DNA of 30,121 nucleotides from Chloroflexi bacterium UBA4733. GTDB lineage: Bacteria > Chloroflexota > UBA4733. This document shows, in pieces, positions 15,774 to 24,380 of this stretch; the first letter of the stretch is position 1, and every line of letters begins with the position of its first letter. The stretch spans positions 1 to 30,121 of the forward strand of contig DHIZ01000307.1 in the NCBI GenBank assembly GCA_002404055.1. The letters are read 5' to 3'. The position numbers and the translations under genes were made by a program. The notes beneath the pieces were generated by a model, which was not told where the DNA came from, made no database searches, and worked only from the letters and a program-made list of their open reading frames with translations.

Positions 15774-16934
15774 CTAGTGCGCGCCCGTGAGCGATTGGTA
15801 CAACAGCTCCAACCTCGCGCCGATCACGGTCAGGCCGAATTCTTCTTGCACGACCTGTGAACCAGGACGCCCGTCGCTTTCCAATGGCCTGCTACAGCGG
15901 TCGACCAGTGACGCAGCGAGCGACGGTACGTCCGAGGGCGGCACAACACCGCCGAGCGCTTGATTGGGCAGATAGGAGGCGAGAGCCACGATGTCGGTTA
16001 CAACCACCGGAGATCCGCACGCCATCGCTTCCGCCGCCACAATGCCGAAGCCCTCCTGTTCAGCCGCCGTGGAAGGCAGTACAAAGGCGGTGCAGCGCCG
16101 GTAGAGAGTCAGCAAGTCTGCCTGCGGCACGAATCCGCGAAACTCGACCTGGGACTCCAAATTGAGTCGCCGCGCCAGGCCCGCAAACTCAGCTTGCAGT
16201 GGGCCGCTCCCCCCGACGATCAACTTTGCCGTCGGTATCTCCCGGACGACCAGTGCCATCGCACGTAGCAAGACGCCCAGCCCCTTGTAGCGATGGTACT
16301 CGTCCAATATGCTCAGGAAAAAGAACGTCGCCGGCCACCGAGGGCCACCGTCCGGCGCAAAGCGGGAAGTATCAATGCCCGGCGGGACGACCCGCAGCTT
16401 GTGCCGAAACGGGGCAAGTTGGGGCGACTTCTCGGCGTACCAGGGGTTGAGCACCAGAATCGCGTCCGCGGCGCGCAACGTCATGTTCAGCAGCAGTCTG
16501 TTGTATGCCGTGGCGACGACTGCCGCCGACCCCTGCCCGACAATATGGTTGTCATAAGAAAGTACGACCGGCACCCCCCGTAACTTGCCGATGATCGCTG
16601 ACCAATCGGCGCTCCAGGGCGTCGGCAAGAAGGTGTGCAGGATGTCCGCCTCCACTCGCGCCAGGTGTAACGGCAGGCCCGGGGTGACGTTCGTGTTGGC
16701 GACCTTGAGCGCGGTTTGGCAGCGGCGCACCGGTATGCCGTCGACGCGGGGCAGCGGCGCCCCTTCGTCGGCGCAGCAGATCGATACCTGGTGGCCACGT
16801 CGCTGCAGTTCGCGCGCGTAGCCTCGGCAGTGCTCCTCCACGCCGCCAACGTAGGGGGCGTAGCGGGGCGGGGTATAGAGAATGCGCAGGTGGGCCGGAT
16901 CGACGGGTGTACGGCGGCGCTTGCTTACACTCAA
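15774..16934 (-). CDS. GT4 retaining glycosyltransferase
   Basis: This 386-residue GT-B protein has ILYTPPRYAPYVGGVEEHCRGYARELQRRGHQV (shown only as its gist: PYVGGVEEHC acceptor loop) at the N-terminus and LRVVPPGIDTSRFAPDG before the hinge. The donor site contains EGFGIVAAEAMACG, with EX7E at Glu294 and Glu302. It probably builds the cytoplasmic, lipid-linked part of the glycan. The start is TTG 16934, which overlaps the upstream stop (TTGA), with AAGGAG 5 bases away (plus-strand 16940-16945), so it is translated with the GT-C gene before it. Its sugar specificity cannot be read. Confidence 0.87.
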   Translation of the reverse strand: MSVSKRRRTPVDPAHLRILYTPPRYAPYVGGVEEHCRGYARELQRRGHQVSICCADEGAPLPRVDGIPVRRCQTALKVANTNVTPGLPLHLARVEADILHTFLPTPWSADWSAIIGKLRGVPVVLSYDNHIVGQGSAAVVATAYNRLLLNMTLRAADAILVLNPWYAEKSPQLAPFRHKLRVVPPGIDTSRFAPDGGPRWPATFFFLSILDEYHRYKGLGVLLRAMALVVREIPTAKLIVGGSGPLQAEFAGLARRLNLESQVEFRGFVPQADLLTLYRRCTAFVLPSTAAEQEGFGIVAAEAMACGSPVVVTDIVALASYLPNQALGGVVPPSDVPSLAASLVDRCSRPLESDGRPGSQVVQEEFGLTVIGARLELLYQSLTGAH

Positions 16935-19036
16935 CGTTGCTCCTTGCTCGGCACGAAACGATAGACCTGCACGTTCGCGGCATCATAGACCACGGTGAGG
17001 TCTTCCCTCCCAAACCGGGCAAAAGCTGCGGCCTCGCGTTGCGCCTCCAAGGGAGCGAACTGCTGTCGCCAGGTCAGGTCGGTCTGATCCACTAACACGT
17101 AGCCGATTCCCGCACGTTGGAGCAGGGCCGCGGTCCGGGCCAGCGAGCCGGGGTCCAGGAAGACCCGCCGCTCCAGGTCGTAGGAACTGTCCAGTAGGAC
17201 GGGGAGATGGACGTAATAGCCGCGACTATCGCCCAGCGCCAGCACGCGTTGGCCGGCCGGCAATACCGACTGGAGGTAGGCATAAGCGCCGTACACGTTG
17301 ACTTGCCGCCGTAGAAAGGCGTCTTTGCTTTCCTGGCCGCTGAGCACAGGGAGCGGATTATAGACAGCCGCTACCAGCAGCGCCTCGGCCAGGGCAATCA
17401 TCAGCACAGCGACGACGGCAACCGCGGTCAGCGCGACGCCAGGCGACGGTCGCTCGGCGTTGCCGGCGCAAGCGGCCAACGCGCAGCCGGCCAGCAGTGC
17501 CAGGATGGGGAACAACGGTAACAGGTAGCGCAACTCCTGCCCGCCGACCGCCCAGGCGCCAAGGGCCAGGGCTGCAAACAAGGCGAGGTGCCAGGTGCGA
17601 CGCCAGTTCGCGCGTGTGCATAATGCCAAAGGCGCCAGCAAGAAAAGGAAACCTGGGCGGCCGTAGGTTTCCAGATCGCCGCGGCTGTAGAGGCGAAGCG
17701 GTAGGGCCAGGTAATCTTGCCAGGACCGCCCGGCCACGGACATGTCGTTCTCGGATTGCAGCAGGCGCCAGGGGATCAACAAAGCAGCCTGCCAGTGCCG
17801 TGCCGTCGTCGGTGTCGGCGGCGTGACAGCAGGTTGGCTGACAAGCGAAGGATCTACGTACTCCGCCGCCAGCAGTGGGTAAACGGGGTCGTGCAGGAGG
17901 ATCAGGTTCTTGAGGTACCAGGGCGATGCCACCCCAACGGCGATCCCCGTGAGGAGCACGGCGGCGTGGAGTCCTGCGAGGAGGTCGCGACGACTGCGAC
18001 AGGTCGCCGCCAGCATTGTCATGACGAGGATTACCAGATAGATCGCTGCAGTGTATTTGGAGGCCAGTGCCATCCCGGTGGCGCCGCCGGCCAGGAGCAG
18101 CCAGCAATGGTCGCGGTCCGTCAGCCAGACTACCACGCTATACAGTGCGAGAAAGACGTAACAGGCCAGCCCCAGGTCTATGTTGGGTAGCGGCGCCCAG
18201 TGCAACAGGTCCGACGACGTGATGAGTGCCGCGACCGAGAACCAGGCCACGCGAGGTCCCAGCAGGCGCCGGGCGAAGGACCACGTTGCCAGCGTCAGTA
18301 GCACGGCGCATGTCAGATGAACTAGGGCCGGACCAGTCTGCACGTCGAACATCAAGCAGATGGCGTAGAGCATCTCGATCGCGATCGGCATATTTGCCAG
18401 TGGCAAAGCCGGCAGCGCGACGAGACGGTGCTGCTGCAGTAAGGCCTGAGGGGCGGCCAGGTGATACCACAGGGCATCGTAGCTAAAGGGTGGCAGGAGG
18501 GCGATGCTCACCGAGATGAGCAGCAGCAACGCAGCGATTGCGCTGACGCCTGTGGCTACCCGTTGTTGGCCGAAGGAAACATGACGAAGCGACCGGACGC
18601 TCTGGGCGAATAGGACGGCACACGTACTGAGTTCTCGCCTTACCAGCATCGACAAAATTATCAACGCCCCGGCGCCAACCGCCGCGTTCAGCAGGCCGAG
18701 ACAGGCGAGGGTAAACGTCAGATAGGACAGCACCGCCAGTCCACAAGCGATGCCAAAGACCGCCGCTTCGACCTGGCTCTGCCACGGGATGGCAAGCGCC
18801 CCAAGCAGACGAGCACCGATGGCCCAGGCCAGCAGGAACAGCGCGCCCACAAAGAGCAGCGAGAACAGTGAGTCCAGCGACACAAACAGGGAACTGGCGC
18901 TGATCGGTAAGCGCGAGTCATACCAGTGAGCGGCGGTCAACAGTAGCGCCGCTGTGGCCCTGCACGCCGCCACCACGACGCGGCGCGACGTGGCCCGACA
19001 CGGACGAGCAGGCGCCAGTGCGGGTGTGTCGATCAT
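16931..19036 (-). CDS. GT-C membrane glycosyltransferase (GT39-like), tandem copy B
   Basis: This 701-residue protein has about a dozen hydrophobic segments and a soluble tail of about 140 residues. LLPPFSYDALWYHLAAP (Asp187) is the likely acidic catalytic loop, GMALASKYTAAIYLVIL follows in the middle, then SPWYLKNLILLHDPVYPLL and GQELRYLLPLFPILALL, the RYLLP-type block of PMT-like enzymes. It is clearly paralogous to the gene just upstream along its whole length, including the tail (GQRVLALGDSRGYY in one, GQRVLAIGESRSYY in the other). ATG 19036 overlaps the upstream TGA (ATGA). The frame stays open to 19576, but that extension only shadows the neighbour. A polyprenyl-phosphate donor is inferred; nothing shows the acceptor. 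Confidence 0.8.
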   Translation of the reverse strand: MIDTPALAPARPCRATSRRVVVAACRATAALLLTAAHWYDSRLPISASSLFVSLDSLFSLLFVGALFLLAWAIGARLLGALAIPWQSQVEAAVFGIACGLAVLSYLTFTLACLGLLNAAVGAGALIILSMLVRRELSTCAVLFAQSVRSLRHVSFGQQRVATGVSAIAALLLLISVSIALLPPFSYDALWYHLAAPQALLQQHRLVALPALPLANMPIAIEMLYAICLMFDVQTGPALVHLTCAVLLTLATWSFARRLLGPRVAWFSVAALITSSDLLHWAPLPNIDLGLACYVFLALYSVVVWLTDRDHCWLLLAGGATGMALASKYTAAIYLVILVMTMLAATCRSRRDLLAGLHAAVLLTGIAVGVASPWYLKNLILLHDPVYPLLAAEYVDPSLVSQPAVTPPTPTTARHWQAALLIPWRLLQSENDMSVAGRSWQDYLALPLRLYSRGDLETYGRPGFLFLLAPLALCTRANWRRTWHLALFAALALGAWAVGGQELRYLLPLFPILALLAGCALAACAGNAERPSPGVALTAVAVVAVLMIALAEALLVAAVYNPLPVLSGQESKDAFLRRQVNVYGAYAYLQSVLPAGQRVLALGDSRGYYVHLPVLLDSSYDLERRVFLDPGSLARTAALLQRAGIGYVLVDQTDLTWRQQFAPLEAQREAAAFARFGREDLTVVYDAANVQVYRFVPSKEQR

Positions 19037-21141
19037 CCCGCCGACGCCGCACCAGTCAGGCGGTAGACCTGCAACTGGTAGCCACGAAAGACCTCCACGA
19101 GATATCGCTGCTGAAACCGCCCCAAGGCCGCTGTTGACTGTGCCACCTGTTCGGGCGCAATCGCTGCCTGGAATTGGATGTCCTGCTCGTTCACGATGAG
19201 GTAGCCTACGCCGGCTTGTGTGAGCAGGCGCGCGGCCGCCTCCGGGTTGCCGGTGTCGACAAAGACGCGCGTGGCGAGGTCGCGGGACCCGTCGATGATG
19301 AATGGAAACGGCGCGTAGTAGCTGCGGGATTCGCCAATGGCAAGCACGCGCTGACCCGGTTGGATCACACCGGCCAGGTAGGCCATCGCGCTGTAGCTGG
19401 TCACCACACGCCGCAAAAAAGCGTCCTTGCTTTGGAACCCCGCCAACACCGGCGCTGGCTGCATGGCACGGACCAGATAGGTGTCTTCCGCTAGCGTCAC
19501 AGCGAGTAGCATCGTCACCGGTAGGAGCACGAGCAGCCTGGCTGCTCGCTTGCTCTGGCAACGCGAGGTCAGCCACAGGAGGACAACGGCGCTGAGCAGG
19601 GCGTAGATGGGAAACACCGGGACGAGATACCGCAACTCTTGCGGCCCCAGTGCCCAGACGATCGACAGCACCAGGCCGACGAAGCCCATCCGCAACACGA
19701 CTGGCCGTCGGTCGACCAGCAGCGTGAGCGGCGCCAACAGGAACAGCAGGCTGGGATGGCCGTACATTTCCAGATCACCTTGCAGGTAGACCTGTAGCGG
19801 CAGTTGCAGATAGTCCTGCAGACTGCGCCCGGTCAGCGATAGGTCGCTGCCGCTCTGGAGCACATGCAACGGCAGGAGCGCCAGCGATGCCAGGCTCGAT
19901 GCTTCGGGCGGCGCGACTGCGGCGGACGCTGGCGGCAAGGCCAGCCCGGGATCGACATAAGGAGGACTGAGCAGCGGATAGAGCGGGTTGTGGAAGATCA
20001 CCAGGTTCTTGAGATACCAGGGGGAGGCCACTAGTAAGGCGCAGACCAGGAACGCGACCAGCGGTCGGACGCCCGCGCGTACCTTGTGCAGCCCGAACCC
20101 ACCGGCAAAGAGGATGAGGGGGCACAGCGGTGCCAGCAAAGCGAGTGCCGTGTATTTGCTGCCTATGGCGAAGCCGGCCATCGCCGCCGCCAGGTACAAC
20201 CAGCCGGGTTTGCGCTCCTCCAGCCAGACCAGCAAGGCGTACAGCGCCAGGAACGTAAACAGCATGAGCGCTAGATCAATGTCGGCGATAGCGCCGAGTT
20301 TGTGGAGGTCCGAAGCGGTCAGCAGGCCCGCCACGCCCAGCCAGCCGACTCGGCTATCGAAATATCGCGCGCCCAACGACCAGACAGCAAAGGCCGTCAA
20401 CACGGCCAGGCTGAGGTGCAGGACCGCCGGCGTAGCGTCACTGCCGAAGGCCAGCAGGAGCGTGTAGAGCATCTCGACGGTGAAAGGGAAATTCGCCTGT
20501 TGGATTGCTGGGAGCACCACAAAGCTGTGCTGTTGCAAAAAGAGGCGCGGCGCTGCCAGGTGGTACCAGAGCGCGTCGTAGGCAAAGGGCGGAAGTAAGG
20601 CCACCAGCGAGAGCAACACAAGGACCAGTACACCGCCGCCGACAAGCCAGGGAACCGGTGCATACCGCCAGCAGGCTGCTCGCGGGAGACGCACGCTGGT
20701 AGCGCGCAGGATCGCGACGAGTTCGCCAACGTCGGCGCGCAGAAGGATCAATGTCAACGTGGCCAGTACTGCCAGGAGTGGCGCAAAGAGCAGGTGGCAC
20801 AGCGCCAGAGCCAGGACTGCATAGGCCAGGGTTCCCAGCCCCAGGGCCACACTGAAAACGGTTTGCTCTGCCGCGTTGTGCCAGCGGATGCCGCTGCAGC
20901 GCAAGAGCCGGCTGCCCAGTGCCCATGCCAGCACAAGCACACCGAACACGAGAGCCAGCGTGAAAACACTATCCACGGGGGCGAGCGGCGTCGCCTGTTG
21001 CAACGGCAGACGCCCCACCCCGACGTGTACAGCCGTCACGGCCAGTGCTGCAACGGCGGCAACTGCGACCATCAGACGGTGCTTGCGGCTCACCGGCCAG
21101 GAGGAGGCGCGCTGAACAACACGCGACGTTCTGGTCTGCAT
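19033..21141 (-). CDS. GT-C membrane glycosyltransferase (GT39-like), tandem copy A
   Basis: This protein of about 702 residues is a sister of the gene downstream. The acidic loop is LLPPFAYDALWYHLAAP (Asp about 189); it has ADIDLALMLFTFLALYALL, GFAIGSKYTALALLAPL, SPWYLKNLVIFHNPLYPLL and PQELRYLVPVFPIYALL, then a soluble C-terminal domain of about 140 residues with GQRVLAIGESRSYYAPFP. ATG 21141 shares one base with the upstream TGA (TGATG); GTG 21144 would overlap by four. Neither has a strong ribosome site, so re-initiation after the GT87 gene is likely. Two full-length, still-intact copies side by side suggest a duplication followed by divergence in donor or acceptor choice. Confidence 0.8.
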   Translation of the reverse strand: MQTRTSRVVQRASSWPVSRKHRLMVAVAAVAALAVTAVHVGVGRLPLQQATPLAPVDSVFTLALVFGVLVLAWALGSRLLRCSGIRWHNAAEQTVFSVALGLGTLAYAVLALALCHLLFAPLLAVLATLTLILLRADVGELVAILRATSVRLPRAACWRYAPVPWLVGGGVLVLVLLSLVALLPPFAYDALWYHLAAPRLFLQQHSFVVLPAIQQANFPFTVEMLYTLLLAFGSDATPAVLHLSLAVLTAFAVWSLGARYFDSRVGWLGVAGLLTASDLHKLGAIADIDLALMLFTFLALYALLVWLEERKPGWLYLAAAMAGFAIGSKYTALALLAPLCPLILFAGGFGLHKVRAGVRPLVAFLVCALLVASPWYLKNLVIFHNPLYPLLSPPYVDPGLALPPASAAVAPPEASSLASLALLPLHVLQSGSDLSLTGRSLQDYLQLPLQVYLQGDLEMYGHPSLLFLLAPLTLLVDRRPVVLRMGFVGLVLSIVWALGPQELRYLVPVFPIYALLSAVVLLWLTSRCQSKRAARLLVLLPVTMLLAVTLAEDTYLVRAMQPAPVLAGFQSKDAFLRRVVTSYSAMAYLAGVIQPGQRVLAIGESRSYYAPFPFIIDGSRDLATRVFVDTGNPEAAARLLTQAGVGYLIVNEQDIQFQAAIAPEQVAQSTAALGRFQQRYLVEVFRGYQLQVYRLTGAASAG

Positions 21142-22523
21142 CACCGTTCGCCGCTGGCTGGAATAGGGGCGTGAAACGTGGCAAAGGTGTTGGACGTTTG
21201 GTCGCCGGTAACCACTCCTGCTACACCCTTCACAATGCTTGCCGTTTCCAGGCGGCTAGCATCGGCGTGCCAGATGGCGATCAGCAGCAGGAGCAATCCG
21301 GGCACGGCCAGGAAGGTCCAGACGTTCAACCAGTTCAGGGCAAAGATACCCAGAAGCAGCCAGGTGAGCCCGGGCCCAACGACCAGCAGCAGCGCGGCTC
21401 CCGGCAAGGCCAGATCACCGAGCGCTGAGGCGACCGAATGGCTGCGGAGTTCCTTCGACCGTTGATTGCCATGCAGAGGCGCCTGAGACCATACGTGCGG
21501 TAGGACACCAATCAGAACCGGCAGCGCCGCCACAACCGGCGGCAGGAGGATCACCAGGTCCTGGTAGTGACTGTGGTAGCCGGCCACAAGTCCGGCCGCG
21601 GTCAGCCCGAGGTAGAGCGGCGCAAAGTCGAGATGCCTGTGCCGGCGCATACTGAGAGCGAGAGCCGCCCCGATGGTCGCTACGGCCGCGCTGGCAGTCA
21701 GGAGGAGCGCGGTCTCGCCATCAATTCCGGGAAGCGCCGTGATCCAAGCTCGCCAGTTGATCATGGCCCCGGTGCGAACCGAGAAGGTCGTGTTACCGAG
21801 CGCAGGGTCAATCTTGCTGAGGAGGCCGAGGTAGGCGACCAGACCCGGGATACCAACCACGACAAGCGACACCAGGAGCAACGCGAAGCCCGTCGCTGCG
21901 GCGCCCAGGAGCGCTCGTGGGCGCCGCAAGACCAGCAAGCCGAGCAGCGGGACGAGCACGAGTTGCGGTTTGAACACGGCGAGCAGGCCGAGCCAGGCTC
22001 CCCCTTTCGCGTCCTCCTGAGCCGTGAATGCCCGGAAGGAGATCGCCGCAAACAAGAGCATGAGACCTACCGGCTGACCGGACAGCAGGCCCCAATCCAC
22101 GGGGAACAGGAGAGTGAGCGCCAACGGGCTAAAACGCCAGCGTTGCAGCGTGCGGCAGGAGACGATTGCGCCGGCCCCGTTCAGCGCCAGCCAGAACCAG
22201 ACGGCGATCGTCGCCGGCACTAAGGCGAAGGGCAGGAACAGCAGTACTGCCGGGGGTGGGTAGTCGAAGGGAATCATCGTCGGTCTGCCGCTGGTCAGCC
22301 CGCTGTGCTGAAGGAGCGCCTGCTGGTAGGGGAGTTGCGCCGATAGTTCGTACAGGTGCTGCCCGTCACCGGCGAGCATTAGCTTGCCGGCGCCGTAGTA
22401 GGCGATGAAGTCGCCACCAAGCGCGCCTGGCGCGCCGTGCGAACCGAGCACAACGGCGGCAAAGAGCAACTGGAGGCAGGCCAAAGGGACGGCTATGCGA
22501 ATGACCCGATCAATCGACGGCAA
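21141..22523 (-). CDS. GT87 (DUF2029) glycosyltransferase, paralog 5
   Basis: This 460-residue membrane protein carries GGDFIAYYGAGKLML (probable catalytic Asp38), FDYPPPAVLLFLPFALVP, GQPVGLMLLF, FKPQLVLVPLLGLLVLRR, MINWRAWITALPG and YHSHYQDLVILLPP. It resembles plus-strand paralog 1 most (GGDFIAYE, MINWRA), yet its C-terminal motif reads YHSHYQDL, between the YHSHIHGA and YDL forms. TTG 22523 is the first start after an in-frame TAA; GGAG lies 5 bases before it. It heads the minus-strand glycan block, and three genes are chained behind it by overlaps. No clear promoter was found in the 340 bases upstream. Confidence 0.83.
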   Translation of the reverse strand: MPSIDRVIRIAVPLACLQLLFAAVVLGSHGAPGALGGDFIAYYGAGKLMLAGDGQHLYELSAQLPYQQALLQHSGLTSGRPTMIPFDYPPPAVLLFLPFALVPATIAVWFWLALNGAGAIVSCRTLQRWRFSPLALTLLFPVDWGLLSGQPVGLMLLFAAISFRAFTAQEDAKGGAWLGLLAVFKPQLVLVPLLGLLVLRRPRALLGAAATGFALLLVSLVVVGIPGLVAYLGLLSKIDPALGNTTFSVRTGAMINWRAWITALPGIDGETALLLTASAAVATIGAALALSMRRHRHLDFAPLYLGLTAAGLVAGYHSHYQDLVILLPPVVAALPVLIGVLPHVWSQAPLHGNQRSKELRSHSVASALGDLALPGAALLLVVGPGLTWLLLGIFALNWLNVWTFLAVPGLLLLLIAIWHADASRLETASIVKGVAGVVTGDQTSNTFATFHAPIPASGER

Positions 22524-22863
22524 CGGAGCTCCGCGCGCTCGATGCGATAGGAATTAGCATGGTCTTCCTTCCTCGCCACTCCCATCAGGACGTAGCAACC
22601 CACCACTCGGCGTCCGTTGGCTCGCCACCGGGCGCTTCAATGAGACCATACCGAGCTAAACACATGCGACGTGCGCGGACGATTGTCTAGCCCATTTGAT
22701 GGGGCCAATCGTACGGGTGCGCACGTACACCTGGCCGCTGCAGCCGCGCTTCCATCCATCACGTTCATGGCAACGTTATCCCCATGTCCGTATTCCGCCG
22801 CCATTACCTCAGCCAGCGCTTGCTGACGCCTGGCGTCCATCAACCGCGCCAGTCCACCCGCGT
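22524..22863. other. Intergenic stretch between exporter genes and glycan block
   Basis: These 340 bases hold no convincing intact gene. The right-hand part carries a decayed piece of the zinc-hook ATPase gene (separate entry). The rest shows no credible promoter pair on the minus strand, only a short hairpin-like CCCATCAAATGGG on the minus strand near 22690-22702. The promoter for the downstream GT87 gene should be here but could not be recognised. Confidence 0.5.
22785..22850 (-). pseudogene. Remnant of the 3' end of a Rad50-like ATPase gene
   Basis: Aligned without gaps, 22791-22850 matches 26613-26672, inside the intact ATPase gene, at 49 of 60 bases. In the reading frame the minus strand gives MDARRQQALAEVMAAE against MDAGRQQALAAVLAAE in the ATPase, the D-loop region after its Walker B motif. 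Similarity fades on both sides: upstream, where LLDDP should be, the sequence reads NAGGLAR, and beyond AAE it no longer follows the ATPase. The fragment stops about 13 bases past the end of the MFS gene. A short open frame (22637-22843) runs through it but ends in unrelated low-complexity residues, so it is taken as debris, not a gene. Confidence 0.7.
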
Positions 22864-24342
22864 TCAGGATGGCTCCAGCGTGGCGACTCGGCCGCTGGCT
22901 GGAGCGACCCCCTCGGCGCCGCGCAAACTCGAGCAGACGATGGCCAGCGCGCTGACCACCGCGCCGAAGAGGAAGATCTCGTGGAAGCCAGCCATGAAGG
23001 CCAGCGTATCCAGTGCGGAACTGCCGGTCCCAGCTCCGGTAAAGAGCTCAGTCAGCAGTCCGTAGGACATCGTGGTTGAGAGGAACACCATGGACACGGC
23101 GATCGCCACCGTCCGCCCGCTGTTGTTCAGCAAGGTCCGGACGCCGCTGGCGACCCCTCGCCGGTTGGGCGGCACGCTCCCCATCACGGCGCGCGTGTTG
23201 GGCGCGTTGAACAGGCCGTTCCCAATCCCCAGCACGGCCAGGGCCGCCGCCAGCAGCCCGTAGGGGATGTCGACGGGGAAGGTCACGATCCACGCCTGGG
23301 CCGCCAGCGTGCAGCCCAGGCCGAGCGTGCTGAGCCAGCGCGACCCCAGCCGGTCGGAGAGGAAGCCGGCGACGGGCGAGATCCCCAGCATCGTCACGAC
23401 CATAGGTAAGGTTTTGAGCCCGGAGAGGAGCGGGGAGTCGCCCAGCACCGCCTGGAAGTACCAGCTCATGATGAACATGGTCGCCCCGCGCGACAGCGCG
23501 TTCAGGCAAAGGCTGGCATTGCCGGCCCAGAACACCCGAATGCGGAACAGGGTGAGGTCCATCATGGGCGAGCTTACCCGGCGCTCGATGCCCAGGAACA
23601 GGACGAACAGCACGACGCCGGCGACGACCAGCCCGTTGGTGAGTGCCTGGCCCGCCCGCCCCATCACCACCAGGGTGAGGCCGACGAGGAGGCTCGCCAT
23701 GGCCAGCGGGAACGCCAGCATGCCACCGAGATCGAAGCGCGCGGCGCGTTCGGGGGCGACTATCTCGTGCAGCTTCACGTAGGCCCACGCCGTGGCAAAG
23801 ATGCCGAAGGGCAGATTGATGAAGAAGACGTAGCGCCAGCCGAAGAATTCCGTCAGGATGCCGCCGAGGACCGTGCCGAGGATGAACCCGCTGTTGGCCG
23901 CCACCATGTTGATGCTCAGGGCAAACCCGCGCTGGGCGGTAGGAAAGGCGTCGGTGATGAGCGCTGTGCTGTTGGCGAACAGCAAGGCGGCGCCGATGCC
24001 CTGCAGCAGCCGAAAGATAACGAGCTGGGTCCCCGTCTGGGCGAGGCCGCACAGCACCGACGCGCCAGTGAAGACGGCGAAGCCCAGGTTGTAGGAGCGG
24101 ACGCGGCCCTTCATGTCGGCCACGCGTGAGAACGGCAGCAGCAAGGCCGTGATGACCAACTGATAGCCCATCAGGATCCACATCGACTCAGGTACCGAGG
24201 CGTGGAGGGAGCGGGTGATGTTCGGCAGCGCGATCGTCGTGATGGAACTGTCTAGCGCCGACATGAGCACGCCGATGGTCGTGTTGATCAACACCACCCA
24301 CTTGTAGGCGAGAAGGTCCCGGTTGCCTTCGCTGGTGCGCAT
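22864..24342 (-). CDS. MFS drug:proton antiporter, DHA2 family (14-TM, EmrB/QacA type)
   Basis: This 492-residue protein fits the 14-helix DHA2 drug exporters in length and pattern. It has LMSALDSSITTIALPNI in TM1 (motif D1), RVADMKGRVRSYNLG in the TM2-3 loop (motif A), RLLQGIGAALLFANSTALI, and LGGILTEFFGWRYVFFINLPFG near TM5-6 (motif C region). Such proteins expel lipophilic drugs or cell products using proton flow. ATG 24342 is chosen over an upstream in-frame codon at 24363 because GGAGGAG (24351-24357 on the plus strand) sits about 8 bases before it. It follows the ABC exporter by 38 bases on the same strand, so the two are likely co-transcribed. The substrate is unknown. Confidence 0.9.
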   Translation of the reverse strand: MRTSEGNRDLLAYKWVVLINTTIGVLMSALDSSITTIALPNITRSLHASVPESMWILMGYQLVITALLLPFSRVADMKGRVRSYNLGFAVFTGASVLCGLAQTGTQLVIFRLLQGIGAALLFANSTALITDAFPTAQRGFALSINMVAANSGFILGTVLGGILTEFFGWRYVFFINLPFGIFATAWAYVKLHEIVAPERAARFDLGGMLAFPLAMASLLVGLTLVVMGRAGQALTNGLVVAGVVLFVLFLGIERRVSSPMMDLTLFRIRVFWAGNASLCLNALSRGATMFIMSWYFQAVLGDSPLLSGLKTLPMVVTMLGISPVAGFLSDRLGSRWLSTLGLGCTLAAQAWIVTFPVDIPYGLLAAALAVLGIGNGLFNAPNTRAVMGSVPPNRRGVASGVRTLLNNSGRTVAIAVSMVFLSTTMSYGLLTELFTGAGTGSSALDTLAFMAGFHEIFLFGAVVSALAIVCSSLRGAEGVAPASGRVATLEPS

Positions 24343-24380
24343 GCTCAACTCTCCTCCCAGCAACTGACGCCCGTGAACAC

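Noticed and set aside
19037..19576. Upstream extension of GT-C copy B
   Set aside because: It lies wholly inside copy A in another frame and looks like shadow sequence; ATG 19036 overlaps the copy A stop.
22637..22843. 68-codon frame as a real small gene
   Set aside because: Its first part is the decayed ATPase fragment and the rest is unrelated; no ribosome site or conserved end.
23048..24181. 377-codon open frame on the same strand as the MFS gene, shifted frame
   Set aside because: Arg/Pro/His-rich translation typical of a GC-rich shadow; the MFS frame shows clear conserved motifs.
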